Shown here piece after piece: positions 25,099-34,401 of a stretch of DNA of 43,131 nucleotides. The translations under genes were made by a program, and so were the position numbers. Each line of letters opens with the position of its first letter. Position 1 is the first letter of the stretch. The notes under the pieces are model-generated. The model saw only the letters and a list, made by a program, of their open reading frames with translations, was not told the DNA's origin and ran no database searches. This stretch comes from Streptococcus mitis (GTDB lineage: Bacteria; Bacillota; Bacilli; Lactobacillales; Streptococcaceae). The DNA is taken from assembly GCF_009496285.1 (NCBI RefSeq), contig NZ_WIJK01000019.1, positions 1-43,131 of the forward strand, read 5' to 3'.

Positions 25099-26844
25099 AT
25101 GTCCATCATCCAAAAACTCTGGTGGTTTTTTAAATTAGAAAAACGCCGTTACCTAGTTGGAATTGTAGCTTTGGTTTTGGTTTCTGTACTAAACCTTATC
25201 CCACCTATGGTCATGGGGCGCGTGATTGATGCCATTACTTCGGGACGATTAACACAAGATGAGCTCCTGCTCCATCTCTTTTATCTCCTGCTGGCAGCTT
25301 TCGGGATGTATTATCTGCGTTATGTTTGGCGCATGTATATCCTAGGGACTTCCTACCGACTTGGACAAATCATGCGTTCAAGACTATTTGAACATTTTAC
25401 AAGGATGTCTCCCGCTTTTTATCAGAGTTATCGGACTGGGGATTTGATGGCTCACGCAACCAATGATATCAATGCTCTGACTCGTTTAGCAGGTGGTGGT
25501 GTCATGATGGCAGTGGATGCCTCTATCACAGCCTTGGTAACTCTCTTGACTATGCTCTTTAGCATTTCTTGGCAGATGACCTTGGTTGCCATTCTGCCCT
25601 TGCCATTTATGGCCTATGCGACTAGTCGTCTGGGGAGAAAGACCCATAAGGCTTTCGGAGAATCACAGGCAGCCTTTTCTGAACTCAACAATAAGGTTCA
25701 AGAATCTGTATCAGGTATCAAGGTAACCAAGTCCTTTGGCTATCAGTCTGATGAATTGGCATCTTTCCAGGAAGTCAATGATTTGACCTTCCAAAAGAAT
25801 CTGCAAACTATGAAATATGATAGTCTCTTTGACCCCATGGTTCTACTCTTTGTTGGTTCTTCCTATGCCTTAACTCTCTTAGTCGGTGCCTTTATGGTGC
25901 AAGCGGGACAAGTAACCGTTGGGAATCTTGTCACCTTTATCTCTTACTTGGATATGTTGGTCTGGCCCTTGATGGCTATTGGTTTCCTCTTTAATATTAC
26001 TCAAAGAGGGAAGGTTTCTTATCAACGAATTGAGAGCATCTTGTCTCAAGAGTCACCTGTCAAAGACCCAGCATCTCCACTTAACGGGATTGAAAATGGG
26101 CGCTTAGACTATGCCATTGATCGTTTTGCCTTTGAAGACGAAGAGACGCTGAAAGATATCCATTTTAGCCTCGAAAAAGGGCAAACCTTAGGCTTGGTTG
26201 GACAAACTGGTTCAGGGAAAACAGCTTTGATTAAATTGCTCCTACGTGAGTATGACGTTGACAAAGGAGCTATTTATCTAAATGGTCATGACATTCGTGA
26301 CTATCGACTAGCTGACTTACGTGGTTTGATGGGATACGTTCCACAGGACCAATTTCTCTTTGCTAGTTCTATCATAGAGAATATTTGTTTTGGAAATCCT
26401 GACCTACCTTTCTCTGCAGTAGAGAAAGCAACTCAGTTGGCTCAAGTCTATCAAGACATTCAAGCCATGCCTGAGGGGTTTGATACAGTTATCGGGGAAA
26501 AAGGTGTTAGTCTATCTGGCGGGCAAAAGCAACGTCTGGCTATGAGTCGGGCTATGATTTTAAATCCTGATATCTTGATTTTAGATGATTCCTTGTCAGC
26601 TGTGGATGCTAAGACAGAGTTCGCGATCATCGATAATCTCAAGGAAACTCGCAAAGATAAAACGACTATCATCACTGCCCATCGTCTCAGTGCAGTTGTT
26701 CATGCAGATTTGATTTTGGTCATGCAGGATGGTCGCATCATTGAACGAGGTAGGCATGAAGACTTACTAGCCTTGGATGGTTGGTATGCCCAGACCTACC
26801 AGTCTCAACAGTTAGAAATGAAAGGAGAAGAAGATGCGGAATAA
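25099..26844 (+). CDS. heterodimeric ABC exporter, degenerate-site subunit
   Basis: This 581-residue half-transporter has six membrane spans (about 1-310) fused to an ATPase domain (about 335-575). Walker A is GQTGSGKT, the signature is the canonical LSGGQKQR, and Walker B reads ILILDDSLSAVD. The usual catalytic Glu is Asp, as in the first subunit of heterodimeric exporters such as TM287/288 or LmrC. I chose the ATG at 25099, which follows AGAAAGGA. The gene overlaps the partner by 11 nt. Drug, peptide or lipid export is possible; the substrate is not visible. Confidence 0.88.
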   Translation: MSIIQKLWWFFKLEKRRYLVGIVALVLVSVLNLIPPMVMGRVIDAITSGRLTQDELLLHLFYLLLAAFGMYYLRYVWRMYILGTSYRLGQIMRSRLFEHFTRMSPAFYQSYRTGDLMAHATNDINALTRLAGGGVMMAVDASITALVTLLTMLFSISWQMTLVAILPLPFMAYATSRLGRKTHKAFGESQAAFSELNNKVQESVSGIKVTKSFGYQSDELASFQEVNDLTFQKNLQTMKYDSLFDPMVLLFVGSSYALTLLVGAFMVQAGQVTVGNLVTFISYLDMLVWPLMAIGFLFNITQRGKVSYQRIESILSQESPVKDPASPLNGIENGRLDYAIDRFAFEDEETLKDIHFSLEKGQTLGLVGQTGSGKTALIKLLLREYDVDKGAIYLNGHDIRDYRLADLRGLMGYVPQDQFLFASSIIENICFGNPDLPFSAVEKATQLAQVYQDIQAMPEGFDTVIGEKGVSLSGGQKQRLAMSRAMILNPDILILDDSLSAVDAKTEFAIIDNLKETRKDKTTIITAHRLSAVVHADLILVMQDGRIIERGRHEDLLALDGWYAQTYQSQQLEMKGEEDAE

Positions 26845-28576
26845 ACAAGAACAATGGGTTGTATTGAAGCGTTTGTTGTCTTATCTTAAGCCCTATGGGG
26901 TCCTCACCTTTTTAGCCCTTGCTTTTCTCCTTGCGACGACTGTTGTTAAGAGTATTATCCCCCTAGTAGCTTCGCACTTTATCGACCAGTATCTAAACAA
27001 TCTCAATCAACTTGCTGTTACAGTTCTGCTAGTTTACTATGGTCTTTACATTCTTCAAACCATTTTCCAATATGTGGGGAACATCCTCTTTGCGCGCGTG
27101 TCCTACAGTATCGTTAGAGATATTCGACGTGATGCCTTTGCCAATATGGAAAAACTAGGTATGTCTTACTTTGATAAAACACCTGCAGGCTCTATTGTCT
27201 CTCGTTTGACCAACGACACTGAGACCATCAGTGATATGTTCTCAGGGATCTTATCTAGCTTTATCTCGGCAGTCTTTATATTCGTGACGACCCTTTATAC
27301 CATGTTAGTTCTGGACTATCGTCTGACTGCTCTAGTCTTGCTCTTCCTACCTTTGATTTTCCTTTTGGTCAATCTCTACCGTAAAAAATCTGTCAAGGTC
27401 ATCGAAAAAACCAGAAGTCTACTGTCAGATATTAACAGTAAGCTGGCAGAAAATATCGAAGGGATTCGCATTATTCAAGCCTTTAACCAAGAAAAACGCC
27501 TGCAAGAAGAGTTTGATGAGATAAACCAGGAACACCTAGTCTATGCTAACCGTTCAGTAGCCTTGGATTCTCTCTTTTTACGTCCAGCTATGAGTTTGTT
27601 GAAGCTGTTGGGATATGCGGTTTTGATGGCTTATTTTGGCTATCGCGGACTTTATCTAGGAATAACGGCAGGAACTATGTATGCCTTTATCCAGTATATC
27701 AATCGTCTCTTTGATCCCCTCATCGAGGTAACGCAAAACTTTTCTACTCTTCAGACATCCATGGTATCAGCAGGTCGTGTCTTTGCACTGATCGATGAGT
27801 CCAACTATGAACCGGTCCAAGAAAATGGCCAATTCAAGATTCAAGAAGGGAATATCCGCTTTGAACATGTGTCCTTCTCTTATGATGGAAAACACCAAAT
27901 TCTCGATGATATTTCCTTTACCGTCAATAAAGGTGAAACCATTGCCTTTGTCGGACATACAGGATCAGGAAAATCATCTATCATTAATGTTCTCATGCGT
28001 TTTTATGAATTTCAGTCAGGTCGGGTTCTCCTAGATGATGTGGATATTCGAGAGTATAGTCAAGAGGAGTTGAGAAAAAACATCGGTTTGGTTCTACAGG
28101 ACCCCTTCCTCTATCATGGGACCATCAAGTCCAATATCGCCATGTACCAAGATATCAGCGATGACCAAGTCAAGGCTGCAGCAGAATTTGTCGATGCAGA
28201 TTCCTTCATTCAGGATCTTCCATTAGGCTATGATGCTCCTGTGTCTGAGCGTGGTTCGAGTTTTTCAACCGGTCAGCGTCAACTTCTTGCCTTCGCAAGA
28301 ACGGTTGCCAGTCAACCGAAAATTCTGATTTTGGATGAAGCGACAGCCAATATTGACTCTGAAACAGAAGCCTTGGTTCAAAATTCTCTAGCCAAGATGA
28401 GACAAGGTCGGACAACCATTGCCATCGCCCATCGCCTTTCTACTATCCAAGATGCCAACTGTATCTATGTCCTAGACAAGGGACGAATCATTGAGAGTGG
28501 CACACACGAGGAACTTTTGGCCTTGGGTGGAACCTATCACAAGATGTATAGTTTGCAAGCAGGTGCTCTTTCCTAG
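26834..28576 (+). CDS. heterodimeric ABC exporter, catalytic-site subunit
   Basis: This 580-residue half-transporter has six spans (about 1-310) and an ATPase domain (about 335-575). Walker A is GHTGSGKSS and Walker B ILILDEATANID carries the catalytic Glu. The signature is degenerate (FSTGQRQL instead of LSGGQ). This complements the preceding subunit exactly: one intact ATP site is built from this Walker A/B and the partner's LSGGQ. The overlap and the asymmetry together make a heterodimer very likely. Confidence 0.9.
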   Translation: MRNKQEQWVVLKRLLSYLKPYGVLTFLALAFLLATTVVKSIIPLVASHFIDQYLNNLNQLAVTVLLVYYGLYILQTIFQYVGNILFARVSYSIVRDIRRDAFANMEKLGMSYFDKTPAGSIVSRLTNDTETISDMFSGILSSFISAVFIFVTTLYTMLVLDYRLTALVLLFLPLIFLLVNLYRKKSVKVIEKTRSLLSDINSKLAENIEGIRIIQAFNQEKRLQEEFDEINQEHLVYANRSVALDSLFLRPAMSLLKLLGYAVLMAYFGYRGLYLGITAGTMYAFIQYINRLFDPLIEVTQNFSTLQTSMVSAGRVFALIDESNYEPVQENGQFKIQEGNIRFEHVSFSYDGKHQILDDISFTVNKGETIAFVGHTGSGKSSIINVLMRFYEFQSGRVLLDDVDIREYSQEELRKNIGLVLQDPFLYHGTIKSNIAMYQDISDDQVKAAAEFVDADSFIQDLPLGYDAPVSERGSSFSTGQRQLLAFARTVASQPKILILDEATANIDSETEALVQNSLAKMRQGRTTIAIAHRLSTIQDANCIYVLDKGRIIESGTHEELLALGGTYHKMYSLQAGALS

Positions 28577-28626
28577 GGAAGAATTCCTTTAAAACACAGA
28601 TTTCTTGCACCGCCTCTTTCATTTTG

Positions 28627-28635
28627 TGGTATAAT
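28627..28635 (+). promoter_or_regulatory. extended -10 promoter of the teichoic-acid sugar genes
   Basis: TGGTATAAT (TG at 27-28, TATAAT at 28630-28635) lies about 47 bp before the transferase start. Confidence 0.65.
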
Positions 28636-28681
28636 GTAGAATGTTTAAAGATTACATATTAAAAAACAGAGGAGAATGTGC

Positions 28682-29374
28682 ATGCTGAAATGGGATGAAC
28701 TACCTCAGGAGATGCAATTGAGCGAGGTAAAACCATATTACCAGCTCGTCTCTAGAAGAAAAGGTTCACTGATTCTCAAGCGTTGTCTAGATTTGTTTCT
28801 AGCCTTGGTCTTGTTAGTCTTGACTTCACCCGTATTTCTGATTCTAAGCATTTGGATTAAGCTAGATAGCAAGGGTCCAGTCATTTACAAGCAGGTGCGG
28901 GTAACCCAGTACAACCGACATTTCAAGATTTGGAAATTCCGGACCATGGTGACAGATGCGGATAAAAAAGGAAGTCTGGTGACTTCTGCAAATGATAGCC
29001 GCATCACCAAGGTTGGAAATTTCATTCGTCGTGTTCGTTTGGATGAACTTCCACAATTGGTCAATGTTCTCAAAGGAGAGATGTCCTTTGTGGGAACTCG
29101 TCCAGAAGTACCACGCTACACAGAGCAGTATAGCCCTGAAATGATGGCTACCTTGCTCTTGCCTGCAGGGATTACATCGCTTGCCAGCATTAACTATAAG
29201 GACGAGGATGCCATTATCAGTCAAATGACTGCAAAAGGTATGACGGTTGACCAGGCCTATGTCGAAAGAGTCCTCCCAGAAAAGATGCACTATAATCTAG
29301 CCTACCTACGTGATTTTAATTTCTTCGGGGATATCAAGATCATGTTCCAGACTGTATTTGAAGTTTTAAAATAA
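28682..29374 (+). CDS. polyprenyl-phosphate phosphosugar transferase (teichoic acid initiation)
   Basis: This 230-residue protein is a monotopic/one-span phosphoglycosyl transferase of the bacterial sugar transferase family (PglC/WbaP catalytic core). A hydrophobic helix (about 32-55) is followed by the core: IYKQVRVTQYNRHFKIWKFR, then RRVRLDELPQLVNVLKGEMS with the catalytic Asp-Glu pair, then FVGTRPEVP. I use the ATG at 28682 because GGAG is 7 nt upstream; the ATG at 28676 is too close. In pneumococcus the homologue beside a DegT aminotransferase is proposed to load AATGal onto undecaprenyl phosphate, the first step of teichoic acid repeat synthesis. Confidence 0.85.
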   Translation: MLKWDELPQEMQLSEVKPYYQLVSRRKGSLILKRCLDLFLALVLLVLTSPVFLILSIWIKLDSKGPVIYKQVRVTQYNRHFKIWKFRTMVTDADKKGSLVTSANDSRITKVGNFIRRVRLDELPQLVNVLKGEMSFVGTRPEVPRYTEQYSPEMMATLLLPAGITSLASINYKDEDAIISQMTAKGMTVDQAYVERVLPEKMHYNLAYLRDFNFFGDIKIMFQTVFEVLK

Positions 29375-29413
29375 AGTAGTCGTAAGATTGAAACCGATCA
29401 AAGGAGTAAAACA

Positions 29414-30640
29414 ATGACAAATTACAATATTCCATTTTCACCACCTGATATTACCGAAGCTGAAATTGCTGAAGTAGCAGATACCCTCCGTTCTGGTTGG
29501 ATCACAACAGGTCCAAAGACAAAAGAATTGGAGCGTCGTCTATCTGTCTATACTCAGACACCTAAGACAGTCTGCCTCAACTCTGCAACAGCAGCTCTTG
29601 AATTGATCTTGCGCGTGCTTGAAGTGGGCCCTGGCGATGAAGTTATCGTTCCAGCTATGACTTATACAGCATCATGTAGCGTTATCACTCACGTAGGTGC
29701 TACACCAGTAATGGTTGATATCCAAGGTGATACCTTTGAAATGGACTATGACAAGCTTGAACAAGCGATTACTGAGAAGACTAAGGTTATCATCCCAGTA
29801 GAACTTGCAGGGATTATCTGTGACTATGACCGTTTGTTCCAAGTTGTTGAGAAGAAACGTGACCTCTTTACAGCTACTAGCAAGTGGCAAAAGGTCTTTA
29901 ACCGTATCGTTGTTGTCTCAGATAGCGCCCATGCTTTGGGTTCAACCTATAAAGGGCAACCAGCTGGTTCCATTGCAGACTTTACGTCATTCTCTTTCCA
30001 CGCTGTCAAGAACTTTACAACTGCTGAAGGAGGAAGTGCTACTTGGAAAGCTAATCCAGCTATTGATGATGAAGAAATGTACAAGGAATTCCAAATTCTT
30101 TCCCTTCATGGTCAAACAAAAGATGCTCTTGCCAAGATGCAACTGGGTTCATGGGAATACGATATCGTAACACCTGCTTACAAGTGCAACATGACAGATA
30201 TCATGGCTTCACTTGGTCTGGTTCAGTTGGACCGTTATCCTAGCTTGCTTCAACGTCGTAAAGAAATTGTGACTCGCTATGACCGTGGATTTGCAGGAAC
30301 TCGTATTCACCCATTGGCGCATGAGACAGATACTGTTGAATCTTGTCGTCACCTTTACGTTACCCATGTAGAAGGTGCTAGTCTCGAGCAACGCAATCAA
30401 ATTATCCAAGAATTGGCCAAAGCTGGAATCGCAAGTAACGTTCACTACAAACCGCTTCCTCTTTTGACAGCCTATAAAAATCTTGGCTTTGATATGGCAA
30501 ACTATCCTAAGGCTTATGCCTACTTTGTAAATGAGATTACACTACCGCTTCACACCAAATTAACGGATGAAGAAGTAGATTATATCATTGAGACTTTTAT
30601 CCGAGTTTCTGAAGAAGTTCTAGGCGCTTCACAAAAATAA
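29414..30640 (+). CDS. DegT/DnrJ/EryC1/StrS sugar aminotransferase
   Basis: This 408-residue PLP enzyme of the sugar aminotransferase family probably converts a UDP-4-keto-6-deoxy-N-acetylhexosamine to the 4-amino sugar (AATGal precursor). The PLP lysine is K199 in FHAVKNFTTAEGGS. VVSDSAHALGS (about 171-181) provides the Asp and His that contact the cofactor. YKCNMTDIMASLGLVQL is the family helix. It starts 39 bp after the transferase gene with AAAGGAG and works upstream of it in the pathway. This pairing is also seen in pneumococcal teichoic acid synthesis, from memory. Confidence 0.88.
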   Translation: MTNYNIPFSPPDITEAEIAEVADTLRSGWITTGPKTKELERRLSVYTQTPKTVCLNSATAALELILRVLEVGPGDEVIVPAMTYTASCSVITHVGATPVMVDIQGDTFEMDYDKLEQAITEKTKVIIPVELAGIICDYDRLFQVVEKKRDLFTATSKWQKVFNRIVVVSDSAHALGSTYKGQPAGSIADFTSFSFHAVKNFTTAEGGSATWKANPAIDDEEMYKEFQILSLHGQTKDALAKMQLGSWEYDIVTPAYKCNMTDIMASLGLVQLDRYPSLLQRRKEIVTRYDRGFAGTRIHPLAHETDTVESCRHLYVTHVEGASLEQRNQIIQELAKAGIASNVHYKPLPLLTAYKNLGFDMANYPKAYAYFVNEITLPLHTKLTDEEVDYIIETFIRVSEEVLGASQK

Positions 30641-30673
30641 TTAAAAAAATTAGTAAAAAATTAGTGAAAACGG

Positions 30674-30702
30674 TTGACAAAGAAAAAACAATAACATATA
30701 AT
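30674..30702 (+). promoter_or_regulatory. strong consensus promoter for the trp region
   Basis: TTGACA (30674-30679), 17-bp spacer and TATAAT (30697-30702): a perfect consensus. Transcription would start about 30709, right at the T-box leader. Confidence 0.85.
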
Positions 30703-30708
30703 TATCTC

Positions 30709-30961
30709 AACAAATCAGAAAAGTAATTATTTTTAATCTTCAGGAAGCCTGTGGTTACTGTGAACAGGTGGTTGGAACTAGTGAAATTGGGCTGATTTTA
30801 AAAGTGAATTTGAAACAATGAAAATTCGGTAGGCACACCTTACAGTGCAACTTGTTGTTAGACAAGGCAGAGATGTAAAGGGGATATTCTCTTTACAATT
30901 GAGGTGGTACCGCGTTACAAACGCCCTCACATGGAAGCAAATTCCGTGTGTGGGCTTTTTT
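30709..30961 (+). promoter_or_regulatory. T-box riboswitch, tryptophan-specific (leader 1)
   Basis: Stem I is closed by AAATCAG (30712-30718) and CTGATTT (30792-30798). AGTA on the 5' side of the specifier loop is the loop-E motif. The specifier TGG (Trp) is at 30788-30790, just before the closing strand. The T-box sequence AGGTGGTACCGCG is at 30902-30914. The terminator is GCCCTCACATGGAA / TTCCGTGTGTGGGC (30923-30955) followed by TTTTTT. Uncharged tRNA-Trp should stabilise the antiterminator and let transcription enter the extra trpB. Confidence 0.92.
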
Positions 30962-30994
30962 CTTATCTTGGAAACAGTAGAAAAGAGGAATCTT

Positions 30995-32173
30995 ATGACA
31001 ACTAAAGGTTATTTTGGAAAATTTGGTGGTAGTTTTGTACCAGAACCAATTCAGGCTTTATTAGATGAGTTGGAAGTGACTTTTGATAAATACAAGGATG
31101 ATCCAGAATTTTTGGCAGAATATCGTCATTACTTGAAAGATTATTCAGGTCGTGAGACTCCGCTCTATTTTGCAGAAAGTTTGACGGATTATCTAGGAGG
31201 TGCTAAGATCTATCTCAAACGTGAAGATCTTAACCACCTTGGTTCACACAAACTTAACAATGTCCTTGGACAGATTCTTCTTGCTAAACGCATGGGTAAA
31301 AAACGTGTGATTGCAGAGACAGGAGCTGGCCAGCACGGTGTTGCGACAGCTGCTGCAGCAGCCAAATTTGGTATGGCCTGTGATGTCTACATGGGGGCAG
31401 AAGATGTGGAACGTCAACGTCTCAACGTCTTCCGTATGGAGATGATGGGAGCAACTGTTCATGCAGTTGAAACGGGAACACGTACTCTGAAGGATGCGGT
31501 CGATGCAGCCTTTGGTGCGTGGATGAATGACCTTGAAGCTTTCTACGTTTTAGGTTCAGCTGTAGGCCCTCATCCTTATCCAACGATTGTCCATGAATTT
31601 CAAAAAGTCATCAGTGAAGAATCACGTCGTCAAATCTTGGAAAAAGAAGGACGTCTGCCAGACTACGTTATTGCCTGTGTAGGTGGTGGTTCGAATGCCA
31701 TCGGAGCTTTTTCACAGTATGTAGCTGATGAAGAAGTAAAATTGGTTGGGGTAGAAGCTGCTGGTCACGGTTTAGATACCGACAAACACGCGGCAACAAT
31801 GACCAAGGGCAGTGTAGGAATTGTCGATGGAATGAAAACCTATGCAGTCTTTAAGGAAGATGGAGAGCTCGCGCCAGTTTACTCTATCTCTGCTGGTTTA
31901 GACTATCCAGGGGTTGGACCAGAACACGCCTTCTTTAAAGACTCTGGTCGTGTAGAGTATGTTGCAGCGACTGATGAAGAAGCTGTCCAAGCCTTGCTTT
32001 TACTTAGCAAGACTGAAGGAATTATTCCAGCTATTGAAAGCTCTCATGCTATCGCAGAAGCAGTCAAACGAGCACCAAAACTAAGTAAAAATGAGATTAT
32101 CGTCATTAATGTCTCTGGTCGTGGAGACAAGGACGTAGCTGCCATTGCAGACTACCTTGAAGCTAAAAAATAA
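30995..32173 (+). CDS. second tryptophan synthase beta subunit (TrpB paralogue)
   Basis: This 392-residue PLP enzyme is a full-length homologue of TrpB, which condenses indole with L-serine to give tryptophan. Key elements are kept: the PLP lysine in SHKLNN, catalytic Glu in [13 protein letters not shown], phosphate-binding [22 protein letters not shown] with the active-site Asp, ESSHAIA, and VSGRGDKD. The otherwise near-invariant HTGAHKINN reads HLGSHKLNN. The second trpB at 36734 has the standard form. The start is the ATG at 30995 after AGAGGA; the open frame further up is the T-box leader. With its own Trp T-box it could salvage indole alone or form an alternative complex with TrpA. Confidence 0.88.
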   Translation: MTTKGYFGKFGGSFVPEPIQALLDELEVTFDKYKDDPEFLAEYRHYLKDYSGRETPLYFAESLTDYLGGAKIYLKREDLNHLGSHKLNNVLGQILLAKRMGKKRVIAETGAGQHGVATAAAAAKFGMACDVYMGAEDVERQRLNVFRMEMMGATVHAVETGTRTLKDAVDAAFGAWMNDLEAFYVLGSAVGPHPYPTIVHEFQKVISEESRRQILEKEGRLPDYVIACVGGGSNAIGAFSQYVADEEVKLVGVEAAGHGLDTDKHAATMTKGSVGIVDGMKTYAVFKEDGELAPVYSISAGLDYPGVGPEHAFFKDSGRVEYVAATDEEAVQALLLLSKTEGIIPAIESSHAIAEAVKRAPKLSKNEIIVINVSGRGDKDVAAIADYLEAKK

Positions 32174-32421
32174 AAGATGGAAAAATTATAGCTGTTTCTC
32201 TCTCAGAGAGCTTGTGGTTGCTGAAAACAAGCAGAGAAAGCTGTAAGGTTGGGTCCATCTGAATTGAGAGAAGAAAACATGATTCTCAAGGGAGTGCCCT
32301 TTATCGCACAGCCTGTTACAAGAAGGTTCTGAGACAGGAATAAGAGATAGGAGAAATCCTATAATTGAGGTGGCACCGCGAATTTCGTCCTCACGCAAGT
32401 TATTTTGCGTGGGGATTTTTT
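32174..32421 (+). promoter_or_regulatory. T-box riboswitch, tryptophan-specific (leader 2, trp operon)
   Basis: Stem I is closed by AGATGGA (32175-32181), two bases after the upstream stop codon, and TCCATCT (32254-32260). The specifier TGG is at 32250-32252, in the same position relative to the stem as in leader 1. The T-box AGGTGGCACCGCGAA is at 32368-32382. The terminator is TCCTCACGCAA / TTGCGTGGGGA (32388-32415) plus TTTTTT. No promoter is evident between the first trpB and this leader. Confidence 0.92.
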
Positions 32422-32466
32422 GTAGAATAAACACGGGATTTAAGAAGAACTGAAAGGGAAATTACA

Positions 32467-33828
32467 ATGGAACGAATCATTCATGGAGATGTTTTATCAC
32501 CAATCTTGGCTTATATGCGTTTGAACGGACAACACAAGGTCATACTTGAAAGTATCCCAAGAGAAAAGGAAAATGCTCGTTTTTCTATCTTGGCCTATAA
32601 CCCAGTTTTTGAGATTAAGTTTGAGAATGGAGTTCTTTATCAAAATGGGCAAGTGATTGATCGTGATCCTTTGGATTTCCTCTATGAGGTGACTTGTAAG
32701 AGTCAGCACCATTCAGACCTACCTTTTGGTGGTGGAGCTATTGGTTTTGTGGGTTACGATATGATTTCGCTTTATGAAGAAATTGGTCAAATTCCTGAAG
32801 ATACAATTGGAACGCCAGACATGCATTTCTTCATCTATGAGAGTTACATTGTCTTTGACCACAAGAAGGAAAAAATCCATGTCATCGAGGATGCTCTCTA
32901 TAGTGAGCGTAGTCAAGAAGACTTGGAAAAAGCCTTGAACCAAGTGCTTGAGGAATTACGCATTCCTGCTCCAAATGAATTTGAAGATTTGGACGTTTCT
33001 CCACTTCAGTTTAGACCACATATTGCACCTCAGAAATTTGAAGAAATGGTAGAAACAGCTCGCGACTTGATTCGCAAGGGAGATATGTTCCAATGTGTGC
33101 TTAGCCAGCGCTTCTCCGCAGAGGTAACTGGAAATCCTTTTGACTTCTACAGAAATCTTCGAGTGACCAATCCATCAAATTACCTCTACTTTTATGACTT
33201 TGGAAATTATCAAATTATCGGTGCCAGTCCTGAGAGCTTGGTTTCCGTCAAAAATGGCATTGTGACAACCAATCCAATTGCAGGTACGCGTCCTAGAGGT
33301 GCCAATGACGAGGAAGATGCGACCTTAGCAAATGATCTACTTTCTGATGAAAAGGAAACGGCAGAACACCGAATGTTGGTGGACTTGGGACGAAATGATA
33401 TCGGTAGAATTGCTGAAACAGCAAGTGTCCAAGTAACCAAGTATATGGAAGTCGAACTTTTCCGCTATGTCATGCATTTGACCAGCGTGGTTAAAGGACG
33501 TTTATTACCAGAACTGACTGCCATGGATGCCTTGAAGGCGACACTTCCGGCAGGAACAGTATCGGGAGCACCAAAGATTCGGGCCATGAAACGCATCTAT
33601 GAACTAGAAACAGAGAAGCGAGGCGTATATGCAGGAGCTATCGGTTACGTATCAGCAACTGGAGATATGGATTTCGCCATTGCTATTCGAACCATGATTC
33701 TTAAAAATAAAACAGCCTACGTACAGGCTGGTGCAGGAATTGTTTATGATTCCATCGCTCAGAACGAATACCAAGAAACGATTAACAAAGCTAAATCTAT
33801 GACTAGAATGGGAGAACTAAGACCATGA
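32467..33828 (+). CDS. trpE: anthranilate synthase component I
   Basis: This 453-residue chorismate-utilising enzyme makes anthranilate from chorismate, using ammonia passed from TrpG. The N-terminal ILESI (about residues 26-30) corresponds to the LLES feedback site for tryptophan, so inhibition by Trp is expected. The chorismate-binding core includes IGASPESLV, NPIAGTRPRG, DEKETAEHRMLVDLGRND and PAGTVSGAPKIRAM. The length is at the short end for TrpE but the core is complete. It overlaps trpG by 4 nt (ATGA). Confidence 0.95.
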   Translation: MERIIHGDVLSPILAYMRLNGQHKVILESIPREKENARFSILAYNPVFEIKFENGVLYQNGQVIDRDPLDFLYEVTCKSQHHSDLPFGGGAIGFVGYDMISLYEEIGQIPEDTIGTPDMHFFIYESYIVFDHKKEKIHVIEDALYSERSQEDLEKALNQVLEELRIPAPNEFEDLDVSPLQFRPHIAPQKFEEMVETARDLIRKGDMFQCVLSQRFSAEVTGNPFDFYRNLRVTNPSNYLYFYDFGNYQIIGASPESLVSVKNGIVTTNPIAGTRPRGANDEEDATLANDLLSDEKETAEHRMLVDLGRNDIGRIAETASVQVTKYMEVELFRYVMHLTSVVKGRLLPELTAMDALKATLPAGTVSGAPKIRAMKRIYELETEKRGVYAGAIGYVSATGDMDFAIAIRTMILKNKTAYVQAGAGIVYDSIAQNEYQETINKAKSMTRMGELRP

Positions 33829-34391
33829 TCTTATTGATTGACAATTATGATTCATTTACCTATAACCTGGCTCAATATATCGGGAATTTCGCAGAAGTTC
33901 AGGTTTTGAGAAATGATGACCCAAACCTTTATGAAGAAGCTACAAAGGTAGATGGATTAGTTTTCTCTCCTGGCCCAGGTTGGCCAGCTGATGCTGGGAA
34001 AATGGAAGAAATGATTCGTGATTTTGCAGGTAAGAAGCCTATTCTTGGGATTTGTTTGGGGCACCAAGCCATCGCAGAAGTCTTTGGTGGTAAGTTGGGC
34101 TTGGCTCCTAAAGTTATGCACGGTAAACAAAGCCATATTCGATTTGAGACTCCATCAGTTCTCTATCGAGGAATTGAGGACAATCGTCCAGTCATGCGTT
34201 ACCACAGTATTTTAATTGAAGAGATGCCAGAAGAGTTTGAAGTGACAGCTCGCTCGACAGATGACCAAGCTATTATGGGTATTCAACACAAAACCTTGCC
34301 GATTTATGGCTTGCAGTATCATCCAGAAAGTATTGGAACGCCAGATGGTCTATCTTCTATTCAGAATTTTATCGAGAAAGTTGTAAAGTGA
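33825..34391 (+). CDS. trpG: anthranilate synthase component II, glutamine amidotransferase
   Basis: This 188-residue class I amidotransferase supplies ammonia from glutamine to TrpE. The N-terminal [13 protein letters not shown], the nucleophile Cys in [13 protein letters not shown] (about residue 79), and His-Glu in [12 protein letters not shown] form the catalytic triad. It may also be shared with folate synthesis (PabA role), since its family serves both. It is not fused to TrpD. Confidence 0.95.
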   Translation: MILLIDNYDSFTYNLAQYIGNFAEVQVLRNDDPNLYEEATKVDGLVFSPGPGWPADAGKMEEMIRDFAGKKPILGICLGHQAIAEVFGGKLGLAPKVMHGKQSHIRFETPSVLYRGIEDNRPVMRYHSILIEEMPEEFEVTARSTDDQAIMGIQHKTLPIYGLQYHPESIGTPDGLSSIQNFIEKVVK

Positions 34392-34401
34392 GGAACACAA
34401 A

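Noticed and set aside
30845..30994. N-terminal extension of the extra trpB by 50 codons
   Set aside because: The stretch is the T-box leader with its terminator. The ATG at 30995 has a ribosome site and matches the TrpB N-terminus.
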